NCBI GenBank assembly: GCA_910584195.1
Contig: CAJTYV010000008.1
Coordinates: forward strand, 54,544 to 118,543
Reading direction: 5' to 3'
Origin: an uncultured Ruminococcus sp.
GTDB taxonomy: Bacteria; Bacillota; Clostridia; Oscillospirales; Ruminococcaceae
DNA: 64,000 nt
Positions within the stretch are counted from its first letter, which is position 1. Each line of letters opens with the position of its first letter. The notes under the pieces were generated by a model. It was not told the origin of the DNA, did not search any database, and saw nothing but the letters and a program-made list of their open reading frames with translations. Below are positions 52,936 through 61,677 of this stretch, piece by piece. Position numbers and translations under genes: made by a program.

Positions 52936-54039
52936 TTAAGAGAGTTTCTCAACGGTATATCCCATTTTTTCCAGAAGATCGTCAACTCCGTTAGCACCAG
53001 AATAGTGAGCAGCTCCTACCATAAACAAACAATTCTTATCTTCTTTGATATACGAAGATGCCTTTTCAGCCATATACTGATTACGGTCGTCAAAAATAAT
53101 ATTAACATATGCTTCATAATCATCTTTAAGATCATCAGGGAGCTCCTCAAGATCTGTGTCCATATCTATGGGAATATCTCCGCTACCTTTTGCCCACATA
53201 TTATAAAGCTCGCTATAGGATTCGGCAAAATCATTAATATCATCAATATTATCTACCATTTCGCTGATATTATAATCTGCGAAATCATCTGAATAAGCAT
53301 TAAGAGCTTCAGTTTGCATTGAAAGTTCTTCAATATTGATTATTTCCTTATTATCTTCCTGAGCTTTTGAAATGAAGAATGTATCTGTGCCGGAAAGATC
53401 CATATTTTCTAGGCGAAAAAGCATTACTGTTTGAAGCTGATTTATCCAATAACCTGCGGTATACTGATCCAGCATTTCAGAATAAGCTCCAATACTATCA
53501 AAATATTCCTTTGCTTTATTGTATGTTCCCACAGATATATGCTCTTTAATAGTTGAACCATCATTGTAAATCATACCGTTCAGATATTCCATTTGAGCAT
53601 TGGCATCAGTTGAAAGAGCCGTAATATCATACTCGACAGCAATCGAATCGCAGCCATTATAAATATCCATTAAATCCGACGGATAATCTGAAACATCTTT
53701 TGGAAGCATATGAATCGTTCCTAAAAGATAAATTGAATTACCGCTGTCAGGATCTGTGACCTTCCAAAGAGGTGGGGCGATATCTGTTGTATCAATGAAG
53801 TCATTGATATCAGCTGTTTCACCATATGGATTTACTGAATTATCAGAATCATTTTCCTCATTTACTTTTGTAACTTCAGCAGATTCTTCAGTTGATCCTG
53901 TAGTGTTTGTGGATTCTGATATATTAGTTTCCGAAGAGGATTCTCTTGATGATGAGTCATTGCTATTGTCACTGCATGAAACAAAAGAAAGTGACATCAT
54001 TGCTGCAGTTATCGCTACTATTACTTGATTTTTTTTCAT
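52936..54039 (-). CDS. TraB/GumN-family lipoprotein
   Basis: The 367-residue protein has a lipoprotein signal (MSLSFVSC, Cys about 22) and a Ser/Glu/Asp-rich tether (about 23-85). A TraB/GumN domain follows (about 88-367) with the paired motifs LGTIHML and GAAHYSG, and the Glu in AVEYD. The fold is related to metalloproteases (Tiki). Members block pheromones or degrade peptides, so at this locus it could act on the bacteriocins or the agr signal, as inference. AAAGGGA precedes the ATG. Confidence 0.85.
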   Translation of the reverse strand: MKKNQVIVAITAAMMSLSFVSCSDNSNDSSSRESSSETNISESTNTTGSTEESAEVTKVNEENDSDNSVNPYGETADINDFIDTTDIAPPLWKVTDPDSGNSIYLLGTIHMLPKDVSDYPSDLMDIYNGCDSIAVEYDITALSTDANAQMEYLNGMIYNDGSTIKEHISVGTYNKAKEYFDSIGAYSEMLDQYTAGYWINQLQTVMLFRLENMDLSGTDTFFISKAQEDNKEIINIEELSMQTEALNAYSDDFADYNISEMVDNIDDINDFAESYSELYNMWAKGSGDIPIDMDTDLEELPDDLKDDYEAYVNIIFDDRNQYMAEKASSYIKEDKNCLFMVGAAHYSGANGVDDLLEKMGYTVEKLS

Positions 54040-54079
54040 TTTACTTATCCCTTTCTATCAATAGTAAAATTTTCAACTT

Positions 54080-54210
54080 TTAAGGCAACACCACACAGAG
54101 ATAGTGCGTCAGATACGAAGTCAGATTTTTCGGCAGATTGTAATGCTTTCGTCGTCATCCTTGATAAATTTGATTTTTGACTTCATCTTTTGGCAACGTT
54201 TAATTGGTGG
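54080..54210 (+). repeat. Left-end copy of the 180-bp repeat
   Basis: TTAAGGCAACACCACACAGA and the next ~35 bases match the start of the element at 30851-31030. The rest has diverged or been deleted, and no right terminal repeat is clear. It lies between the TraB gene and the agr operon. Confidence 0.65.
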
Positions 54211-54227
54211 AGCAATAATTCAGATGT

Positions 54228-54701
54228 TTATAAAATGTTATCACTGATACCAACATACATATCAACAATTAAACTGTCAACATCATTTTGACTAGTGGGC
54301 TCCTGAACGGTAACATTATAACCGGTTGTTATTGGTGTGAGCTGGTGATCAGCTATGTACTTCATAAGTTCATTCGCACTATTCTGAAGCATCGCAGGAT
54401 TACCCTGATGTCTTATCTTAACAGCGTTATTCAGCCTAAATATTGGCTTGAATTTATAATCAGACGGCACATGAATTTCCTTATTCAGCGGAATAAGAAT
54501 CTCAATATCCATAATTTGCTGTAAACCATTATTTTCAATAGCAAAGGTTGCAGTTGCTGAAGAACCTTTTTTCTCAGCCGAATTTTCACTTATAATCTGT
54601 TCCATTTCTTTTACTATCTGTGACATTTGCTGCTGTGTTACCTTTCCTCGAAATGAAATAACATTCTCCATTTCTAAACAAACATTATTGATTATTTCCA
54701 A
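54228..54701 (-). CDS. Unknown protein coupled to agrD
   Basis: The 157-residue protein starts with TTG at 54701 (GAGG eight bases upstream), overlapping the end of agrD by ten bases. It has no membrane segment. Two similar halves (strand-helix-strand) with IRHQGNPAMLQNSANELMKYI and YNVTVQEP recall the GyrI-like effector-binding fold, but I am not sure. Coupling to agrD suggests a role in peptide signalling or immunity. Confidence 0.55.
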   Translation of the reverse strand: MEIINNVCLEMENVISFRGKVTQQQMSQIVKEMEQIISENSAEKKGSSATATFAIENNGLQQIMDIEILIPLNKEIHVPSDYKFKPIFRLNNAVKIRHQGNPAMLQNSANELMKYIADHQLTPITTGYNVTVQEPTSQNDVDSLIVDMYVGISDNIL

Positions 54702-54865
54702 TGTGAATTCCTCTTTTCTTTATAAAAATCACTTAGTCCCTTGGGCTCATTTGGTTGATGCAGTATAAATTTACAGGTACCTGTTGAAAACCAAAAAGAG
54801 CAAACAACCGCTAACGAAGCCAGTTCTCCTGCATATTTTAAAGCTAATTTCCTAATCTTTTTCAT
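54692..54865 (-). CDS. agrD: AgrD-like cyclic autoinducer precursor
   Basis: The 57-residue peptide has an amphipathic N-terminus (MKKIRKLALKYAGELASLAV), then a central signal region STGTCKFIL followed by HQPNEPKGL. The HQPxEP-type tail marks Clostridial AgrD. The Cys followed by four residues would form a thiolactone ring (C-K-F-I-L) after AgrB cleavage. The C-terminal extension of about 20 residues is longer than usual. CAGGAGG precedes the ATG at 54865. Confidence 0.85.
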   Translation of the reverse strand: MKKIRKLALKYAGELASLAVVCSFWFSTGTCKFILHQPNEPKGLSDFYKEKRNSHWK

Positions 54866-54955
54866 ATTTAATACCTCCTGTATTTTATATAAATTATTAT
54901 AGCAAAAGAATATCAATTTGTGTCATAAATGGGGATGAACGGTTGATTTGAATCC

Positions 54956-55543
54956 CTAAACGGTATGTAAATATGTCAATTTGTTTTTCATAATTCCAGC
55001 AATTTGTGTAATCAACGTAATAACTTGAGTGACAATTATTAATATACAATATTTTTTATAGTTACAAATTATAAAAAATGAAAAAAATAAAGTCAAAAAT
55101 ATAATGAATAAATAGTAATGATTTTTCAATCTTCTTCTTTCATTTTTATTTAGCTTTTTGTGAATACTATCTACAGGTGTAAAAATACCTATTAATATAG
55201 AAACCAACACAAAAATTATAACTATAAAATTTGTTTTTATATTGACTACATCACTCACTTCAATTGTTAAAATATAAATAAATATTGACAATATAAAGCA
55301 AGTGCTGCTTTTTTCAGCATGATAACCTCCTGAAAGTCGCCTTAATGGAATTATTAAACATAAGAAAATAACAGTTTCTACGAATTTATGTTTTAATACT
55401 CCTATAATTAATGTTATAATTACATTAAAACTCATTTCCAAAAAACCTGAGATACAATATTTATACATTTCTTCTTCATCTGCTTTAATGACATTGTTTT
55501 TTATTAAAAAGTTACTTATACACTCACTGATAAGGTTAAACAT
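54956..55543 (-). CDS. agrB: AgrB-like cysteine endopeptidase
   Basis: The 195-residue membrane protein has about five helices and the AgrB active site RRLSGGYHAEKSSTCF, with catalytic His and Cys seven residues apart. It cleaves AgrD and forms its ring. The ATG at 55543 has GGTGG at a good distance; an earlier in-frame ATG has no ribosome site. agrD follows 90 bases downstream. Confidence 0.9.
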   Translation of the reverse strand: MFNLISECISNFLIKNNVIKADEEEMYKYCISGFLEMSFNVIITLIIGVLKHKFVETVIFLCLIIPLRRLSGGYHAEKSSTCFILSIFIYILTIEVSDVVNIKTNFIVIIFVLVSILIGIFTPVDSIHKKLNKNERRRLKNHYYLFIIFLTLFFSFFIICNYKKYCILIIVTQVITLITQIAGIMKNKLTYLHTV

Positions 55544-55611
55544 AAAAAATACCACCATTTCTTTTTATGAAATAATGGTATCATTTATAAAACAAAAATT
55601 ATCATTAAATA

Positions 55612-55642
55612 TCTGAGAGGTTCTTTTCTATCCCTGAAAGGT
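55612..55642 (-). promoter_or_regulatory. LytTR-type direct repeat upstream of agrB
   Basis: On the minus strand CCTTTCAG and CCTCTCAG start 21 bases apart. The arrangement and core resemble the TTCAAGG / TTCAAGA pair before agrA, also 21 bases apart. AgrA is the likely binder. Confidence 0.35.
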
Positions 55643-56955
55643 CATTCATCAATTAATGGAATTACTGCCGTAGCCTCAAATTTTGATTCTTTTCTCTCTG
55701 TACTAAAGCTTCCACCGTATTTGTCAACAATTCTGTTAACATTACTCAATCCATAACCATGCCTTATCTTATCAGATTTATCACTTTTTAATTTTCTGAT
55801 CATATTTGATACAACAGCAGAATTGAGAATATTTATAACCAATGCAGTTTTTGTTGTAAAAATATTTATTTTTATATACCTATCATCAAGATTAGGAACT
55901 TTAACACAAGCCTCAATTGCATTATCAAGGAGATTACCCAATGCAACGCTTAAATCATAACGTTCTATGTTGATTTTACTGTTATCAATTTTAATGTCCG
56001 TTTTAAATTTTATTTTATTTGATTCAGCCACATTATAAGCGTTGCTTACAAGAGCGTCGATAACCAGAAAACCTGAGTTTATGCGTTTATATGAATTACT
56101 GATATTATTCATAGCAGTATCTATATAACCTATTGCCTCATCATAATCCTTTTGAATAACACACTCACGCAAATATATTAAATGTTTATTCGTATCGTGA
56201 ATAATACCGCTTATACTTTTAAACGACATTGAAGTTTGTTCGTATTTTTTCTCCTGAAACATAAACTGTGTTTCAAGCCTTGTCTGTTTTTCCATAATTT
56301 CATTTGCTTTAATAATATTGCTTAAAAGATAATATACAATAAAATTGATAACTAATATGCCTATTGCTGCAATATTATTTGTTACGCTTGCATTTATAAT
56401 TGCTTCTTTTGATACTATTGTAATAGATATTATAATAAAAATGCTGAGTATTGGTACTATAATTAAGCAAAGATAATCTTTAAAGCAAGCCCTTAAGGCA
56501 TTTTTTTGCATAATAAGCATAACAATTAGAATCATTATAAATTTGATTAGTTTTGAAAGCATTACCGCATATAAATACGCATTGCCTACTGTTATATTAT
56601 CATCTGTAAATTTATCAACAAAAGATAATATACTTTTAGAAACAACCTCTGATAACATCGAAAATACTTGCAGTGAAAAAGCAGCAAAAAATTTTATTAT
56701 AATCTTTGATTCGTATAGATATGTCAGTATATATACTTCTATTATGCTGACAATCATAAAAAAAATCCATACATTTATCGGTAATCGCATAAACCAAAAT
56801 GTTACACTTACTAAAATGAATATCAAATAATATATAGGCTTTGATATCCAACACCTTCTGTTGCTTTTAAACAAAATTTCCAAATAAATCATTGTTATTA
56901 TAACATCAAAAACAGAAGCTGCTATGGTAAAAATCAATTGAATTGTTTCACTCAT
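55642..56955 (-). CDS. agrC: AgrC-like sensor histidine kinase
   Basis: The 437-residue kinase has six or seven N-terminal membrane helices (about 1-210) and a dimer helix with SGIIHDTNKHLIYLRE, where the His is the phosphorylation site. A GHKL ATPase domain follows (LGNLLDNAIEAC; HGYGLSNVNRIVDKYGG). It senses the cyclic peptide. The ATG overlaps the stop of agrA as TAATG. Confidence 0.92.
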   Translation of the reverse strand: MSETIQLIFTIAASVFDVIITMIYLEILFKSNRRCWISKPIYYLIFILVSVTFWFMRLPINVWIFFMIVSIIEVYILTYLYESKIIIKFFAAFSLQVFSMLSEVVSKSILSFVDKFTDDNITVGNAYLYAVMLSKLIKFIMILIVMLIMQKNALRACFKDYLCLIIVPILSIFIIISITIVSKEAIINASVTNNIAAIGILVINFIVYYLLSNIIKANEIMEKQTRLETQFMFQEKKYEQTSMSFKSISGIIHDTNKHLIYLRECVIQKDYDEAIGYIDTAMNNISNSYKRINSGFLVIDALVSNAYNVAESNKIKFKTDIKIDNSKINIERYDLSVALGNLLDNAIEACVKVPNLDDRYIKINIFTTKTALVINILNSAVVSNMIRKLKSDKSDKIRHGYGLSNVNRIVDKYGGSFSTERKESKFEATAVIPLIDE

Positions 56956-57701
56956 TATTTTTTATACCTCACAATCATATATTTTGAAAAAGCCTCTTTA
57001 ATTTCAGACAATTTTCGGCGGCTTGCTTCTACTACTTTCCCGTTTGTGAGCTCTACCATATTTGAGTTGAATCTTTTTATATATTTCATATTGACCAATA
57101 CTGATCTGTGTACGCTTATAAAATATTGTTCTTTCAACTGTTGTTCCATTTCAGCAATTTTCCCTTTGATCATAAATTCCTCGTTTATTGTAGTTACTAA
57201 CAAGTCGGATTTTGTAGTGAGGCTTTTAATAGTTTCAAAGCAAATAATATCTTCCAAATGCAGAATAATTTCCCCTTTTTTCAAGTTAACTACGGTGATA
57301 TTTGTTTGCACTTCTGAAAGGTATCCGATAAGCCTCTTCATTTTTTCTTCAAATAGAGTATATGTTAGTGGCTTAGTCAAATACTGATATGCCTGTACAT
57401 CAAAACTATCTTGCATATATTCTGGATAACTCGTAATAAATATTATTAGGACGTTCCGATCAGGAAGCTGACGTATTTTTTCCGCTAACTTCATACCACT
57501 TATTTGGGGCATTTCCACATCTAAAAAAACTGCATCATATTTAGAAGGATTTCCATTATACGCACTTAGTAATTTGTTACCATCAGAATATTTATCAATA
57601 TTAAATTCAACTCCACTTTGAATGGAAAACGTAATTAAATAATCTTCTATTTTCTTTATCTCTGATATTTCATCATCACACACCGCAATATTTAAAAGCA
57701 T
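56955..57701 (-). CDS. agrA: AgrA-like LytTR response regulator
   Basis: The 248-residue regulator has a receiver (IAVCDDE, phospho-Asp in AVFLDVEMPQISG, ITSYPEY, TKPLT). A LytTR DNA-binding domain follows (about 140-240; FISVHRSVLVNMKYIKRF). The ATG at 57701 has GAGGAG upstream; a GTG nine bases earlier is less likely. The gene order agrA-agrC-agrB-agrD is the reverse of the Staphylococcus order. Confidence 0.92.
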   Translation of the reverse strand: MLLNIAVCDDEISEIKKIEDYLITFSIQSGVEFNIDKYSDGNKLLSAYNGNPSKYDAVFLDVEMPQISGMKLAEKIRQLPDRNVLIIFITSYPEYMQDSFDVQAYQYLTKPLTYTLFEEKMKRLIGYLSEVQTNITVVNLKKGEIILHLEDIICFETIKSLTTKSDLLVTTINEEFMIKGKIAEMEQQLKEQYFISVHRSVLVNMKYIKRFNSNMVELTNGKVVEASRRKLSEIKEAFSKYMIVRYKK

Positions 57702-57730
57702 TGTAGCCACTCCTCAAAATTGATATACTT

Positions 57731-57802
57731 ATTATAGCATATTTGAACATAATTTTCAATATAACAATCTACCTTTCAAGGTTATATAAAAGCCATTCAA
57801 GA
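57731..57802 (-). promoter_or_regulatory. agrA promoter with upstream direct repeats
   Basis: On the minus strand TTGAAA (57759-57754), 17 bases and TATAAT (57736-57731) form a clear promoter 30 bases before agrA. The plus-strand repeats TTCAAGG (57775-57781) and TTCAAGA (57796-57802), 21 bases apart, lie just upstream of the -35 box, where a LytTR activator would bind. Confidence 0.55.
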
Positions 57803-57949
57803 TGGGAAATAAAATTTTTTAAAATGCATATAATATTATTTGAAAATATACTTTCGTCAATTCCGTCCATATATTACAATAGTGAGATATATCGCCGAAA
57901 AATCGCATTAATACCAAACAGTGATTACAACATTCTGACGGCTAAAAAA

Positions 57950-59050
57950 TTAAGCAGTAAGAGAAAGGCGGCTGACATAGTCTTTCTTAATCTGAATCGA
58001 AGGGTGACAATATCTGTTTAAAGTTATGGCAGCGTCGGCATGACCGAGCAACTCACTAAGAGTTTTGGGATCAAAACCTTTTTCAATACAAACTGTGGCA
58101 TAGGTATGGCGAAGAAGATGAAAATTGACGTTTCTGATACCACATAATTTTAGAATAGATTTAAAACGATTCTGCATGGTTCTCGGTTCAGTAGGCTTGC
58201 TTTTTCCCGTGATGATGTAGAAATTACCGCAGTTCTTGTATTTTTTGAGGATTTCCAAAACAAAGGCAGGAATTGGAACAGTGCGTACCGAACTTTTGCT
58301 TTTTGGAGTCCCGATAACTACCTGTGACTTTCCGTTTTTGCTTACACGCTGAACGGTTCTTTTTACAAACAGAACAGCATTATCAAAGTCAATATCTTCC
58401 CATTTTAAACCGCAAAGTTCGCCGATACGAAGTCCTGTGAAAAGGCAAAGGAGAACAGCGATATTTGTTTTATTCCGATTATTCAGCAGATAAAATTCAA
58501 GTCTTTTTCTTTCGGCAGTAGTCAAAATATCAGTCTGCTTTTTCTCAATTTTCGGCATGGTAAAACGAGTTTCACGGACACCGTACTCCCTTGCAGCATA
58601 AGCCTCAATACTGCGATATACCGTCATAATATCACGAACGGATTTTGCTGAAAGTCCGCCTTTGCCATTCAGTCTGCCATAATTTAATTTATAGTGAATG
58701 AAATCATTAAGTCTACTCGTGGTCAGATTCTGCATAAACTCTTTGCCTAAAATCGGGAGAATGTGCTTACTCACGATGTTTGTGTAATTAACATAGCTTG
58801 ATTCTTTAACACGAAGTTTTGCTGAAGAAAGCCATTGTTCAGCAGCATCACGGACTGTCAATTTTATCGCAGAAACAGTGTGATTCTGTCTTATCGAGTA
58901 AACTTCCGACATTTTCTCCTTAACTTCGGAAAGCGTTCTTGCGTATACAGATTTATATTTGATTTTTCCGTTATCATGATAACCAACAGGCACACGTCCC
59001 TCAAAGCGACCATCCTTACGCTTATAAATATTACTTCCTCTTTTAGCCAT
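57950..59050 (-). CDS. int: Tyrosine site-specific integrase
   Basis: The 366-residue phage/ICE-type integrase has an N-terminal arm-binding region (about 1-55), a core-binding domain (about 60-160) and a catalytic domain (about 170-360). The catalytic Arg is in FTGLRIGELCGL, with HLLRHTYAT (HxxR), LGHADAAITLNRY (His and Tyr nucleophile) and Lys in TPKSKSSVRT. GGAGG precedes the ATG at 59050; an earlier in-frame start lacks a site. It heads the degraded element that runs to about 63866. Confidence 0.93.
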   Translation of the reverse strand: MAKRGSNIYKRKDGRFEGRVPVGYHDNGKIKYKSVYARTLSEVKEKMSEVYSIRQNHTVSAIKLTVRDAAEQWLSSAKLRVKESSYVNYTNIVSKHILPILGKEFMQNLTTSRLNDFIHYKLNYGRLNGKGGLSAKSVRDIMTVYRSIEAYAAREYGVRETRFTMPKIEKKQTDILTTAERKRLEFYLLNNRNKTNIAVLLCLFTGLRIGELCGLKWEDIDFDNAVLFVKRTVQRVSKNGKSQVVIGTPKSKSSVRTVPIPAFVLEILKKYKNCGNFYIITGKSKPTEPRTMQNRFKSILKLCGIRNVNFHLLRHTYATVCIEKGFDPKTLSELLGHADAAITLNRYCHPSIQIKKDYVSRLSLTA

Positions 59051-59230
59051 AAAATCCTCCGTTCCGACTGAAATATGACGGTTTAAAAGTGTTGATTTTC
59101 GCTTTTTCATCAATATTTCAATCAAAAATTTTTAAAAAACTCTTTACTTTTACAAAATTTATGATATAATATTACTAGAATCACTGCAAATCCGTACCAA
59201 AAACCACCTCGCTAATGGACGGAATTGACG

Positions 59231-59275
59231 AAAAAAGCGTACCGAATTTTCTATAAAATCCGATACGCTTTTTAT
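59231..59275. terminator. Bidirectional terminator
   Basis: AAAAAAGCGTACCGAATTTT pairs with AAAATCCGATACGCTTTTT, giving a long stem with T/A runs at both ends, between the integrase promoter region and the relaxase remnant. Confidence 0.7.
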
Positions 59276-59276
59276 T

Positions 59277-60164
59277 TTAATAATCCTGAATCTGACCATG
59301 CTCCTGCTTAATTCCAAGAGCCTGATTCTTCTCTTGAATCATCCTCCGCAGCTTGCTGTCAATCATTTTTCTGCCCGATTGAAATTTGTTATGATAATCA
59401 TCTTCAATACATCGGCTTAGATTTATGAACAGGCTGAATATGGTATTAGCAAGCATTTCATTTTCAAACTTTTCCTGATTATCAATGATATTTTGAGCAT
59501 ACTTGTTGCCTTATTCTGCGGATAGATTGAAAAATTGCATAGCTTTTTCTTTATCCTTTTCCAAGTCGTCAACGCCAAAAAAATAAATTCTACCTAACTG
59601 ATAGCTTGCCCACATATTTTTATCTGCGGACTTCTCAAAGTATTCGACAGCTTTCTGATTATCAATTAGAGTACCCAATTCACGAAAATACATCATTCCT
59701 ATTTGATACTGTAAATACGACTTTATTTTCTTAGCTTTCGGTTCGATTTGAATAAATCCCTGCAAAGCTTTTTTATAAAACTTAAATGATTTTTCATCAT
59801 TTTTTAAACCTGATTTTTCCATAGAATACAGCTTACCCAAATCATAAAGTGCAAGAACATTATTCGACTCTGACAACAATAAATTCTCCGCCTTTTTGTA
59901 GTCATCTAACGTTAATTCCTTGCTTAAAATTAACTTGTGAGCCTCTTTATAAGAATCGCTCCACTTGATATACAACTTGCTTTGAGGAGAATTTTCTACG
60001 CCGTCATCAACTGCTTCAGCTATTATTTCTTCCTCAATTTTTAGTGGAATATCCAAATCAGGTTCGGGCATTTCAACTTCTATCTCATGCACCAGGAAAT
60101 CCATTTGCAGTACAGTCTGAACGATCATATTTTTAACAGATTTAAATTCCTTGTTATCAACCAA
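59277..60164 (-). pseudogene. C-terminal remnant of a Sel1-repeat relaxase
   Basis: The fragment has Sel1/TPR-like repeats (LYDLGKLYSMEKSG, YQIGMMYFRELGT, YQLGRIYFFGVDD) and the closing region typical of mobilization relaxases of Clostridial conjugative elements (FSLFINLSRCIEDDY..KLRRMIQEKNQALG). A TAA at 59511-59513 cuts it after FFNLSAE, and the same frame continues GNKYAQNIIDN to a natural stop at 59277-59279. CAA to TAA would explain the break. The N-terminal nuclease domain is missing, and the 5' end is joined to the Api92-like gene. Confidence 0.7.
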
Positions 60165-60913
60165 ATTCGGAAACTGAACTTTTGTAGACGAATTCGGCTG
60201 TTTGTGAACAGTGCAGACTGCCCCTCAACCTCGATAATTTCAAATTCTTCATCGGGAAAATTCACATAATCTGTTTCGCTTGCATTCAGATACAATCCCC
60301 ATTCCGAGGGATCGCTCTCCATTACATGAGCGGCAAATTCAATTCGCTCCCTGCTGCTTTCGGGAAAGTATTCCTCAATGCGCTCGCCGTCAAAATATGC
60401 GTATCTTCCGTAGTTTGAGCCGATATCCTCGTCCGCCCACTCATGCTCAAATGTTATGTCGGGATACATTTCCGACAGCTTTTCAAGAATGGGATGTGGA
60501 GCAGACCAAGCGTATAAGCTGTCAGCGCCCATTATCAGGCATTTCGGGCGTTTATTTTTCTGCATTTCCAAATCCTCAATTTGTTCCTCAATAAATCCGC
60601 CAAGATTATTCGGAACGTAATCCGACAGCCATGTGCTGCCGAAGTTTTCTCTTGTTTCAAGCCGCCATATCGCCAATTTTCCGACATCCGGCTGAACTCC
60701 GTCAAACGGAAATAGCAGACAGGTGAGCCTCTCATTTTTAAAGGTGTACGCCTTTTCAAATCGGCTTCCGTTCCGCAATATTTCGTTTTCTGTCAGCATA
60801 TCGTTTATGCCATCCACCCATTCCTGCAGATCGCCGCCGCAGCCCTGCAAAACGAGTCCCTCTTTGCCGTTCATTTTTTTCAGCTCATGGAGAGAAATAT
60901 TTTTGATCTCCAT
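60125..60913 (-). CDS. Api92/YubB-like ferredoxin-fold protein, altered C-terminus
   Basis: The 262-residue protein contains TRENFGSTWLSDYV, WSAPHPILEKLSEMYPDITFEHEWADEDIG and SNYGRYAYFDGER, a pattern found in Api92-like proteins of mobile elements, function unknown. The natural end is probably near FEIIEV (about 60225). The last ~35 residues come from joined sequence that overlaps the relaxase remnant. The ATG overlaps the antirepressor stop as TAATG. Confidence 0.6.
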   Translation of the reverse strand: MEIKNISLHELKKMNGKEGLVLQGCGGDLQEWVDGINDMLTENEILRNGSRFEKAYTFKNERLTCLLFPFDGVQPDVGKLAIWRLETRENFGSTWLSDYVPNNLGGFIEEQIEDLEMQKNKRPKCLIMGADSLYAWSAPHPILEKLSEMYPDITFEHEWADEDIGSNYGRYAYFDGERIEEYFPESSRERIEFAAHVMESDPSEWGLYLNASETDYVNFPDEEFEIIEVEGQSALFTNSRIRLQKFSFRIWLITRNLNLLKI

Positions 60914-61677
60914 TACTGCGCCCACTCCTTTTTTAATCTGCCGATGACGTATCTCTGACCCTTGCCCGTAACAAGCGTTTGCTGATGCGTTTTCATCATA
61001 CTTGCGGTTTCAAAAACCGTTTCTTTTACCGAAAAATAGCCGTTTTCGATATATTTCTGATAGGGCAGATTGTTCGACATGAGGATCCCATTTTTTCTCA
61101 GCCATTTAAATAATCTGTTTCTGCCAATCGGGATATTTTCTTCCACCGCAAGCTTCGCCATAGCGTTCATGTCGATGAGATTTTCGCTATTCGATACCTG
61201 ATTTGCAAACTCTACCAGAGGCTGATCATGGCGGATACGCTCATTAAGCTGATTTATCGCCATCATCTGCAGACGAAAAAGACCTTGATACGGCTCGTCC
61301 AGAAAGGGAAGGTAGTTCTCAATGAACATATCCTCATTTGCAACGTAGCCGCCTGTTTTGCGGATCGTTGGAAGTACGTTGGAGGTGACCCACCTACGAA
61401 ATTCTTTAGCTTTCGGCATTTTGCTTGAGAGAACAAGACTGTAAAAACCTGACTCGTTGATGATAGTTGCTTTACTTTTGTAATTTGAACCTGTACCCTG
61501 AATTAGGGTAGTGGTTTTATCTTCTACATCAACGTGTGCAGCAATAGCATTCTCAGGCTTCGCATAGCCAAGAATCACAGCAACATCCTTTCCTACAAGC
61601 CACGGCTCTCCGTCCTTGATAACCGTTCTTATTCTTCCGAATTCCTCGTTTTCAAAAATTTTAATTATGTTTTCCAT
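60913..61677 (-). CDS. Phage antirepressor (BRO-N plus KilA-C)
   Basis: The 254-residue protein has a BRO-N domain (about 1-105; IIKIFENEEFGRIRTVIKDGEPWLVGKDVAVILGY, FRRWVTSNVLPTIRKTGGY) and an ANT/KilA-C domain (about 150-250). Such proteins switch prophages or elements from repressed to active. AAGGAG precedes two in-frame ATGs at 61683 and 61677, and either may be used. Its start overlaps the end of the methyltransferase pseudogene. Confidence 0.88.
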   Translation of the reverse strand: MENIIKIFENEEFGRIRTVIKDGEPWLVGKDVAVILGYAKPENAIAAHVDVEDKTTTLIQGTGSNYKSKATIINESGFYSLVLSSKMPKAKEFRRWVTSNVLPTIRKTGGYVANEDMFIENYLPFLDEPYQGLFRLQMMAINQLNERIRHDQPLVEFANQVSNSENLIDMNAMAKLAVEENIPIGRNRLFKWLRKNGILMSNNLPYQKYIENGYFSVKETVFETASMMKTHQQTLVTGKGQRYVIGRLKKEWAQ

